This document shows, one piece after another, positions 24,823 through 31,390 of a DNA stretch of 64,000 bases. The notes below the pieces were generated by a model. The model was not told the origin of the DNA, ran no database searches, and saw nothing but the letters and a program-made list of their open reading frames with translations. A program made the translations under genes and the position numbers. Within the stretch, counting starts at the first letter, position 1. Each line of letters opens with the position of its first letter. The stretch is from SpSt-333 sp040751955 (GTDB lineage: Bacteria; Bacteroidota; Ignavibacteria; UBA10030; UBA8401): contig JBFMFY010000012.1 in assembly GCA_040751955.1 (NCBI GenBank), positions 1-64,000 of the forward strand. Reading direction: 5' to 3'.

Positions 24823-25884
24823 ATGTTCCGTTCATATTTCAAGATTCTGATTATTGCTGGACTTGTGTTCGCGTCCATGATGGCAACGGTCCGGGCACAA
24901 GATGCTGCCGCATCTCCCATTACATACAGTGGATTTTTTGACGGGTACTATATAAAGAACGTTGCAAATCCCGTTACATTGAAAAACCCGATTCGCGTGT
25001 TTGACCCTACGGATAATGAGTTTAACCTCGCTCTTGCTGAAGTTGCATTTACTAAAAAAGCCGAACCGGTCGGGTTCAGAGTTGATATCGGTGCCGGAAC
25101 GGTGCCGGGTATCTCTTTGACCGGTATCTTTCAGCAGGCATATTTGACTGTTGTTGTTCCCGTCGGAGACGGTTTAACAGTCGATGTCGGAAAGTTTGTC
25201 ACACACATGGGATTTGAAGTCATTGAATCCAAGGACAATTGGAATTATTCCCGTTCAGTCCTCTTCGGCTGGGCGATACCATTCTATCATACCGGGGCTC
25301 GATTGAGTTATCCTGTTTTGAGCAATCTCACTGCGACAGCCAGCATCTTAAACGGTTGGAATTCAATTTCCGACAACAACAAGTTCAAAACATTGGGGCT
25401 TATGGTGAATTACGGAATATTCCCTTCCACTAATATCATACTTTGCGGAATCAGTGGCGTGGAAGCAACAGAACCGGCTATTGTAGGAAAAAGGAATGTC
25501 TATAACGTCATCGTCACTCACACGCTTACAGACAATCTTTCTCTTGCCATTGACTTTGACTACGGCGAAGAACGTGTTGCCGCAGGTTTGGCAACGTGGA
25601 AAGGAGAGGCTCTCTATGCCAAGTACGTGCTCGGTGCGATGTCCGCCATTGCGGTTCGTTACGAGATGTACAATGATGCAGGAAACGGCGGACCGCTTTC
25701 TACCGGCGCTCTCCAAAAACTCTCTGAATTTACCGGGACGTACGAATATAAACCGTGGGACAACCTGATTCTTCGCGGAGAAGTCCGCAACGACATGTCC
25801 GATGTACCATATTTTGACTCCGACACTCCGGCAAAAGAGAAATCTCAATTGACTCTGACACTTGGCGCAATCGTAACGTTTTGA
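24823..25884 (+). CDS. OmpL-like outer-membrane beta-barrel porin
   Basis: A 353-residue outer-membrane protein with a signal peptide (KILIIAGLVFASMMATVRAQ). The mature part is built of alternating strands with aromatic girdles, starting ITYSGFFDGYYIKNVANP, and including DVGKFVTHMGFEVIESKDNWNYSRS, a signature of the OmpL-like porin-2 (bbp2) group. It ends in a strand finishing with aromatic Phe (TLTLGAIVTF), needed for barrel assembly. CCAGGAGGG gives a strong ribosome site. It precedes PII and Amt genes by 41 bases, so it probably brings ammonium or small nitrogen compounds through the outer membrane. Confidence 0.85.
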   Translation: MFRSYFKILIIAGLVFASMMATVRAQDAAASPITYSGFFDGYYIKNVANPVTLKNPIRVFDPTDNEFNLALAEVAFTKKAEPVGFRVDIGAGTVPGISLTGIFQQAYLTVVVPVGDGLTVDVGKFVTHMGFEVIESKDNWNYSRSVLFGWAIPFYHTGARLSYPVLSNLTATASILNGWNSISDNNKFKTLGLMVNYGIFPSTNIILCGISGVEATEPAIVGKRNVYNVIVTHTLTDNLSLAIDFDYGEERVAAGLATWKGEALYAKYVLGAMSAIAVRYEMYNDAGNGGPLSTGALQKLSEFTGTYEYKPWDNLILRGEVRNDMSDVPYFDSDTPAKEKSQLTLTLGAIVTF

Positions 25885-25925
25885 AACAATTAACAGACCA
25901 TTTTCAATATTAATGTTGAGGCACT

Positions 25926-26264
25926 ATGAAAAAAATAGATGCAATCATTCGTCCGCATAAACTGGACGAGGTCCGCGAAGCGTTACAGGAAGCAGGCTTC
26001 CGCGGATTGACCGTGACCGAAGTAAAAGGATACGGCAGACAGATGGGACACAGTGAGATCTACCGCGGTTCGGAGTACACGATCAATTTTCTTCCGAAAA
26101 CAAAAATAGAGATCGTCTGTGCCGATAAAGAAGCCGAAAAAGCAATCGGGATCATCCTGAAAAAAGCAAAAACCGGCGAGGTCGGCGACGGAAAGATTTT
26201 CGTTTCCGCAGTCGAAGAGGTCATCCGCGTCCGCACGGAAGAGACAGGTGACGAAGCGGTATAA
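25926..26264 (+). CDS. glnK: PII nitrogen regulatory protein (first copy)
   Basis: A 112-residue PII protein: MKKIDAIIRPHKLDEVREAL, the T-loop KGYGRQMGHSEIYRGSEY and the B-loop TGEVGDGKIFV are all intact. Tyr51, the residue uridylylated in enterobacterial PII, is present in RGSEY. PII senses 2-oxoglutarate and ATP/ADP and blocks Amt channels at low nitrogen demand. Linkage to amt, 47 bases upstream, makes a GlnK role likely. A near-identical paralogue follows amt. Confidence 0.95.
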   Translation: MKKIDAIIRPHKLDEVREALQEAGFRGLTVTEVKGYGRQMGHSEIYRGSEYTINFLPKTKIEIVCADKEAEKAIGIILKKAKTGEVGDGKIFVSAVEEVIRVRTEETGDEAV

Positions 26265-26311
26265 CATCATCTACAAGCAATCAATTTATCAATATAGGAG
26301 TTATCACTATT

Positions 26312-27610
26312 ATGGATACAAAAGTTGTTGTCGACACACTGTGGGTTTTGATCACCGCAATGCTTGTCTTTTTTATGAACCTCGGATTTGCGTTGGTTGA
26401 ATCCGGGTTCGCACGGTCAAAAAATACCGTAAATATCCTCTCTAAAAACTTCATTGTCTTCGCTGTTTCCTCCCTTGCATTCTGGGTGATCGGCTGGGGA
26501 TTTATGTTCGGAAACGGGACGGGATTTATCGGTCTAGAAGGATTGTACGGTATCGGCGGTGCGGACAATAGTCCTGCAACCGGAGACGCATACAGCGGCG
26601 TCTATTCTGCAATGAGCTGGGCGACTGTTCCACTGCTCGCAAAATTTTTCTTCCAACTCGTGTTCGCCGGAACTGCGGCGACAATTGTTTCGGGAGCGGT
26701 TGCGGAACGGATAAAATATATCTCGTTCATTCTCTTCTCTTTTGTTCTTGTCGGTGTCATGTATCCGATCACGGGACACTGGATCTGGGGTGGCGGATGG
26801 CTTGCCGGTTTAGGATTTTGGGATTTTGCCGGTTCGACGGTCGTTCACTCCGTCGGCGGATGGGCTGCGCTTGCCGGTGTGATTGTACTCGGTCCGCGTA
26901 TTGGAAAGTTCAAAGATGGAAAAATACATCCGATCCCGGGACACAACATGACATCTGCCGTCACCGGCGCACTCGTGTTGTGGCTCGGCTGGTTCGGATT
27001 TAATCCCGGCAGCACGATGGCGGCAGATCCCGAAGCGATCTCACGTATTGCCATTACAACAAACAGCGCGGGCATCACCGGTTTACTTTCTTCAACTGCA
27101 ATCGCATGGATCGTTCTTGGCAAACCGGATCTCAGCATGACGATCAACGGCTTGCTTGCGGGATTGGTCGCTGTCACCGCGCCGTGTGCATTCATTAGTG
27201 TGGAGAGTTCATTGATCATCGGAGCTCTTGCCGGCATCATTGTTGTCTTTGCTGTGCTCGGTTTCGACAAATTAAAATTGGATGATCCCGTTGGTGCACT
27301 TGCCGTCCATCTTGCTAACGGCGTATTCGGAACAATTTGTGTGGGATTGTTTGCACAAGACCAATTTATCCCGAATACGACCGGCAACGGTCTGTTCTTC
27401 GGCGGCGGAATGAAATTATTGACCGCTCAGTTGACAGGCATTGCAGCGGTGGGTGCATTCACATTTGTCGTATCGCTTGTCGTGTGGTACGTCATTAAAT
27501 TCACGCTCGGCGTACGTGTTTCTGAAAAAGAAGAAGCGGAAGGACTGGACATTGGTGAGCATGGTATGGAAGCATACCCGGATTTCTCCAAGAGCCCGAT
27601 GTTGCGATAA
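26312..27610 (+). CDS. amt: Ammonium transporter Amt
   Basis: A 432-residue channel of the Amt/Mep/Rh family with about eleven membrane segments. Conserved stretches include the N-terminal WVLITAMLVFFMNLGFALVE, the FAGTAATIVSGAVAERIKY segment and the twin-His region (DFAGSTVVHSVGGWAAL near residue 175 and a second His in ALAVHLANGVFGTI). The signature GFNPGS appears after LWLGWF. It conducts ammonium across the inner membrane and is gated by PII. It sits between two PII genes. A hairpin terminator follows. Confidence 0.95.
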   Translation: MDTKVVVDTLWVLITAMLVFFMNLGFALVESGFARSKNTVNILSKNFIVFAVSSLAFWVIGWGFMFGNGTGFIGLEGLYGIGGADNSPATGDAYSGVYSAMSWATVPLLAKFFFQLVFAGTAATIVSGAVAERIKYISFILFSFVLVGVMYPITGHWIWGGGWLAGLGFWDFAGSTVVHSVGGWAALAGVIVLGPRIGKFKDGKIHPIPGHNMTSAVTGALVLWLGWFGFNPGSTMAADPEAISRIAITTNSAGITGLLSSTAIAWIVLGKPDLSMTINGLLAGLVAVTAPCAFISVESSLIIGALAGIIVVFAVLGFDKLKLDDPVGALAVHLANGVFGTICVGLFAQDQFIPNTTGNGLFFGGGMKLLTAQLTGIAAVGAFTFVVSLVVWYVIKFTLGVRVSEKEEAEGLDIGEHGMEAYPDFSKSPMLR

Positions 27611-27622
27611 CGAACCGATCAG

Positions 27623-27668
27623 ATGCAGACAACTCTCAATAAATGATTTGTCTGCATTCTTCTTTTTC
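27623..27668 (+). terminator. Terminator after amt
   Basis: Perfect 10-bp stem ATGCAGACAA/TTGTCTGCAT (27623-27632 and 27648-27657), then TCTTCTTTTTC. It separates amt from the second PII gene, which probably has its own promoter. Confidence 0.65.
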
Positions 27669-27756
27669 GGCACAAAGTATTGAACTTCACGGAACGATAC
27701 ACTATTTTGGTTCTGTTCAATGAGCCATTTTTGAAAACATCTGTTGATACATTCAT

Positions 27757-28095
27757 ATGAAAAAAATTGAAGCAATCATCCGCCCCCATAAACTTGATGA
27801 AGTACGCGAAACGCTGCAGGAGATCGGGTTCCGCGGATTGACGGTAACGGAAGTAAAAGGATACGGCAGGCAGGGAGGACACAGCGAGATCTACCGCGGG
27901 TCCGAGTACACAATCAACTTCCTTCCGAAAGTGAAGATCGAGATCGTCTGCGCAGATAAAGATCTGGATAAAGCAATAGACGTCATTTTGAAGCATGCAA
28001 AGACCGGTGAGGTGGGTGACGGGAAGATCTTTGTCTCATCCGTGGAAGAGGTGATCCGCGTCCGCACTGAAGAAACAGGCGAAGATGCAGTATAA
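27757..28095 (+). CDS. glnK: PII nitrogen regulatory protein (second copy)
   Basis: A 112-residue paralogue of the PII protein at 25926, differing at scattered residues (for example RQGGHSEIYRG instead of RQMGHSEIYRG; DKDLDKAIDVILKHAKTG). Tyr51 and the nucleotide-binding loops are intact. It lies after the amt terminator and 147 bases away, so it may be controlled separately. Two PII proteins flanking one Amt suggest separate duties, for instance one for channel gating and one for glutamine synthetase or gene control; this is inference. Confidence 0.94.
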   Translation: MKKIEAIIRPHKLDEVRETLQEIGFRGLTVTEVKGYGRQGGHSEIYRGSEYTINFLPKVKIEIVCADKDLDKAIDVILKHAKTGEVGDGKIFVSSVEEVIRVRTEETGEDAV

Positions 28096-28205
28096 AATGC
28101 GGCAATGTTGAATTCTTCAACTTATGCAAATAGAGGAATATAACGCCTCTATTTAATGTGGTATGTCACATCATAAAAATATCACTTGCGTCTTGTTTTC
28201 AAACG

Positions 28206-28448
28206 CTATATTTTAGACTCGCAATTAACAGTAACACCGTTGATGCACTTATAATGCTTCCGTCGTTGCGGCGGAAATGTTATGCGCTCCTGATGCTCAG
28301 TGGAACCTCCCTGAACAACAGCGGATCGGCAAACACAAAATTTCGGACTCACAACGAAATGCGTTAAAGTGGCACCAATGCCGGTGGTACCCTCGCTGGA
28401 AAATTTTGTTCAGTGAGGTTTTTTTGTCACATCATAGAGGAGCAACCT
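28206..28448 (+). promoter_or_regulatory. Structured leader of the cold-shock gene with attenuator-like hairpin
   Basis: The 353-base gap before the cold-shock gene holds no credible gene, but it has structure. A hairpin with stem CCTCGCTG (28391-28398)/CAGTGAGG (28411-28418) is followed by seven T, an intrinsic terminator ahead of the gene. An upstream segment, CCTCCCTGAAC at 28306-28316, is complementary with one mismatch to GTTCAGTGAGG at 28408-28418 and could replace the terminator stem. GGTGGTACC at 28383-28391 sits just before the stem, as T-box elements do, but the remaining T-box features were not found. A long leader is usual for cold-shock mRNAs. Confidence 0.55.
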
Positions 28449-28649
28449 ATGGAAACAGGGACCGTGAAATGGTTCAACAATGCCAAAGGGTACGGCTTCA
28501 TCTCCCGCGAAAGCGGCGAAGATGTATTCGTGCACTATAAAAGCATCGTTGGCGACGGTTATAAAACGCTGAACCAAGGGGACAAAGTCCAATTCGAAGT
28601 CGAAAAGGGCGCAAAAGGTCTTCAGGCAGCGAAAGTATCCAAAGTGTAA
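28449..28649 (+). CDS. Cold-shock protein
   Basis: A 66-residue CspA-family OB-fold protein that binds single-stranded RNA and melts structure. RNP1 (KGYGFISR) and RNP2 (DVFVHY) motifs are both present. The start is the ATG at 28449 after GAGGAGCAACCT; an earlier in-frame ATG at 28413 would lie inside the leader terminator and is rejected. It is monocistronic, between an attenuator-like leader and a strong terminator. Confidence 0.95.
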   Translation: METGTVKWFNNAKGYGFISRESGEDVFVHYKSIVGDGYKTLNQGDKVQFEVEKGAKGLQAAKVSKV

Positions 28650-28671
28650 CAACGATACTACTGTAAACAGC

Positions 28672-28701
28672 AAAACCCTCGTTTACGACGAGGGTTTTTT
28701 T
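28672..28701 (+). terminator. Intrinsic terminator of the cold-shock gene
   Basis: Perfect 11-bp stem AAAACCCTCGT/ACGAGGGTTTT with a 5-nt loop running into seven T residues. Confidence 0.9.
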
Positions 28702-28834
28702 ATTTTAAAATAATTGAGTAGTATTGTGCGAACGACCTGCAGATCAAAAGACGACCTCAATTTCGTACGCATTGATTTAATGGCAAAAATTTATTTCCCA
28801 AGCCGTTTCAACGGTTTTAAGAGCGCATAAAAGA

Positions 28835-29287
28835 ATGACACAAAAAGAAACCATACTCATCAACGCACCGATTGAAAAAGTCTGGCACTTCATCCAAGAT
28901 CCGAACAATCTTCAATTGTGGAATCCCAAAGTACAACGGGTGACGGCGTTCAGTAATTCGGGAAAAAGTGTCTGGTCGAATTTCGGGATCATGTACATGC
29001 TGAACAACATACCGAGCGAAATGCGGGGCGAGATAGTCGTGCATGAACCGAACTCACGGCTCACATTCCGTTTTTTGGACGGGAAGATGCAGCACGGCAC
29101 ATCCGTCGACGAAAGTTTTTTTCTCACACAGACACCGAACGGAGTACTGCTCGAACGGACGATCGATTTCACCAACGCCCCCATCCCGTGGTGGGCTAGG
29201 ATTATCATGTGGATCGTATTTAAAACCGGAAAACCTGTCGGCGATGCGTATTTAGTGAAGTTGAGAGATTTGATTGAAGAAAAATAA
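28835..29287 (+). CDS. SRPBCC/polyketide cyclase-like protein
   Basis: A 150-residue protein of the START/SRPBCC ligand-binding fold: TILINAPIEKVWHFIQDPNN at the N-terminus is the family opening, followed by PKVQRVT and a C-terminal helix. Such proteins bind hydrophobic ligands or act as cyclases or hydratases; nothing in the context identifies the ligand. It is single, between the cold-shock terminator and an inverted repeat. Confidence 0.8.
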   Translation: MTQKETILINAPIEKVWHFIQDPNNLQLWNPKVQRVTAFSNSGKSVWSNFGIMYMLNNIPSEMRGEIVVHEPNSRLTFRFLDGKMQHGTSVDESFFLTQTPNGVLLERTIDFTNAPIPWWARIIMWIVFKTGKPVGDAYLVKLRDLIEEK

Positions 29288-29302
29288 CCGCCTATAAGCA
29301 AA

Positions 29303-29380
29303 GTCATCCGATGAGTCTATTCCATGGTTCGTGAACCCCTGCAATATTTGTGTGCTCTTTTGATTAACTCATCGGATGAC
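29303..29380. repeat. 14-bp inverted repeat with 50-nt loop
   Basis: GTCATCCGATGAGT at 29303-29316 is repeated inverted at 29367-29380. It lies after the SRPBCC gene with no T run, so it is more likely a short mobile palindromic element than a terminator. Confidence 0.55.
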
Positions 29381-29492
29381 TGGATGTAACCTCGACAAGG
29401 TAAAAACGGATATTGCATTGGTGCAAAGATGAAATTATATTGCGGGGGAAATTGGGAGGAATATTCAACACCATGAATCCAAAAACACGATA

Positions 29493-29882
29493 ATGAAAAT
29501 AATTTGTGTTGCTCTGTTTTTATTTATTGTTCCCCTTCCTTCCCCCGCCCAAGATTCATCGCGCGTACAGGTGAAAGATTCATCAGTGTCGCTCCTGCGG
29601 TTGCCCGAACAGCATCTCCTCTTCATGCGGTCGTTCGAGTATTCGCTCATCACGGCAGAGCCGTCGCACGTCTTCTCGAAATATTTCGGCACGCCGGCAT
29701 TCGAATCAGCGCCGATGATGGATTGGACGCTGCAGAGCGAGATCGATCTCATCCAGCCGTGGAAACTGAATCTTGCGCAACAGCAAAAATACAGCACGGT
29801 GAACATCGTTTTCAGCGGAGCGGCAACAGGCGGCGCGCTGTATCTGGCGTACCGGCATATCAAGAAGTACGGGTTTTGGTAA
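29493..29882 (+). CDS. Hypothetical secreted small protein
   Basis: A 129-residue protein with a clear signal peptide (MKIICVALFLFIVPLPSPAQ) and a hydrophobic C-terminal segment (VNIVFSGAATGGALYLAYRH). It is likely periplasmic or anchored in a membrane through its tail. No family was recognised. It ends 60 bases before the convergent beta-barrel gene. Confidence 0.6.
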   Translation: MKIICVALFLFIVPLPSPAQDSSRVQVKDSSVSLLRLPEQHLLFMRSFEYSLITAEPSHVFSKYFGTPAFESAPMMDWTLQSEIDLIQPWKLNLAQQQKYSTVNIVFSGAATGGALYLAYRHIKKYGFW

Positions 29883-29942
29883 AACAAGTCGTCCCGCTGA
29901 AAGAGCGACCGGTATTGCCGGAACGAATCATAACGTTTTTTC

Positions 29943-30497
29943 TTATTTCTGTTTTACGATCCTGATTGCTACCCCAATACAGACCATGAACTGGTGCTCG
30001 GCGATCCCGTCGAGATCCTTTCCGCGCACCGTGAACGATCTTACCCCGATGAGTGCGGAGATCTTCGGAGAGTAATTTATCGCGTACCCGGCGCCGATCG
30101 AGTGCGCCATATGATTGTTCAGTGCGTTTGATCGTTCTCTCATAATATCACTCCCTTCACGATACAGACCTGCATCGAAATCAATGAACAGATCCTCCGA
30201 CACAAAGAAGCGCAACGACGGCATTATTGATAGACTATTGGACTGTACATTTTGCTTTCCACGATACTCGTAGCCGTAAAATCCGTACACTGCTTTTGCA
30301 CCCAACCGGAACTCTTCAGAGAGCGTGTAGTAATATTCAAGATTCATCCCACCGCCGCCCCGTTCCAGATTTGTACTGATCAATGTGAAACCGACCCCCG
30401 TTGTGTGCGGCGTGACGGCATTCCAATCGTTCTGTTGACAATACAGCACGCTCACGACAAGTGACAGCATTGGTACAGAAAAAAGTTTCGAAGTCAT
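29943..30497 (-). CDS. Outer-membrane beta-barrel-like protein
   Basis: 184 residues from the ATG at 30497, which has a good ribosome site (GAGGGAAGGGAG); an earlier in-frame ATG at 30635 would overlap the small peptide gene and lacks a signal. The signal peptide is KLFSVPMLSLVVSVLYC, and the rest alternates as in small OMP beta-barrels: MNLEYYYTLSEEFRLGAKAV, YGFYGYEYRG and a final strand MVCIGVAIRIV. It may be an adhesin- or OmpX-like barrel. The function is unknown. Confidence 0.65.
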   Translation of the reverse strand: MTSKLFSVPMLSLVVSVLYCQQNDWNAVTPHTTGVGFTLISTNLERGGGGMNLEYYYTLSEEFRLGAKAVYGFYGYEYRGKQNVQSNSLSIMPSLRFFVSEDLFIDFDAGLYREGSDIMRERSNALNNHMAHSIGAGYAINYSPKISALIGVRSFTVRGKDLDGIAEHQFMVCIGVAIRIVKQK

Positions 30498-30517
30498 CTC
30501 CCTTCCCTCCTCATACA

Positions 30518-30607
30518 TTAAAAAAGAATCACCAGCGTATCGCCTGCAGAAAAGGCATTTGTAACAATAACAAGTGCAAGCGCTATGATGCTGAATAATT
30601 GTTTCAT
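30518..30607 (-). CDS. 29-residue secreted peptide
   Basis: A small ORF reading MKQLFSIIALALVIVTNAFS and then AGDTLVILF. Its ribosome site is GGAGGT, 8 bases before the ATG. It is almost entirely a signal peptide, and it lies 20 bases before the barrel gene and 27 bases after the preceding secreted protein gene. It could be a remnant of a lost secreted protein, or a leader peptide. Its coding potential rests on the ribosome site and the signal-like sequence. Confidence 0.45.
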   Translation of the reverse strand: MKQLFSIIALALVIVTNAFSAGDTLVILF

Positions 30608-30634
30608 AATGCCACCTCCGTGTACGTTGCCTCA

Positions 30635-31180
30635 TTATTTTGAAGGCCTGTTAATGGAATAGCCGAACATGAATGACAAGCGATTGCCGTCCGGATTCGT
30701 CGCCATCACCACATTCAGCGGAATGTTCACGCCGCCGTAATCAAGCACATAGCCCACTGCAACGACCAGCGCCGTCGAAATCTTTTTCGGCGTCACAATA
30801 AGATTGGGTCCCATACCGAATTCAAAACCGCTGGGAAGTCGAATGCCCATTGCAAGCGATCCACTCGGAATCAACGTGCCGTATTCCACACCGGCAACAA
30901 GCGGCGTGAACTGAATGACAAACGACGGACGATCTCCCTCCGGCTGCACCTGATATTCAAAATGCCAGCCGAACTGACTGATGAACCTGCCGATCTTCTC
31001 CTGTTTCAGGTCGTACACAAGTTTCCCGTTTCCGATGACCGAGGTAATCCCCAGGCGTGGACCGCCGAGATTGTTCTCTCCGAATTTCAGATCTTTCAGA
31101 AACGAAGGAGAGGTTTGGCTAAATGCGCACGACACCGTGAACGCTATATACAGTGCGAATAGTGCAGATATTTTTTTCAT
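30635..31180 (-). CDS. Hypothetical secreted protein
   Basis: 181 residues from the ATG at 31180 (MKKISALFALYIAFTVSCAF), preceded by AAGGAGG; the longer in-frame start at 31261 adds a segment without a signal. The mature protein has many alternating hydrophobic stretches with Gly (LGGPRLGITSVIGNGKLVYD; FGMGPNLIVTP), as in small outer-membrane barrels. It forms a run with the 29-residue peptide and the next barrel gene on the minus strand, divergent from the histidine kinase. Function unknown. Confidence 0.65.
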   Translation of the reverse strand: MKKISALFALYIAFTVSCAFSQTSPSFLKDLKFGENNLGGPRLGITSVIGNGKLVYDLKQEKIGRFISQFGWHFEYQVQPEGDRPSFVIQFTPLVAGVEYGTLIPSGSLAMGIRLPSGFEFGMGPNLIVTPKKISTALVVAVGYVLDYGGVNIPLNVVMATNPDGNRLSFMFGYSINRPSK

Positions 31181-31390
31181 GGTATCCTCCTTGGATATAG
31201 ATGAGAATCTCTGTTGCTTTGACAAATGCAACATACTCGCACGAATCGAAAGAATTGTCAAAAAATTGTCAAAGTGAGGTAAAAAAATTGTGGAATGGCA
31301 GGCAGAAAAATTGTACTTGAATGTGAACGATTGCCGCTGTACTTTGCAACCGCATTTGCACTGATCATCACACCAAGAGGGGGGAAGGTC

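Noticed and set aside
24708..24941. 77-codon ORF overlapping the porin start
   Set aside because: It has no family features and overlaps the porin signal peptide in another frame; the porin has the stronger ribosome site.
28206..28448. Full T-box riboswitch before the cold-shock gene
   Set aside because: Only GGTGGTACC and a following terminator are present; no Stem I specifier loop or AG-bulge could be identified, and a cold-shock gene is not a usual T-box target.
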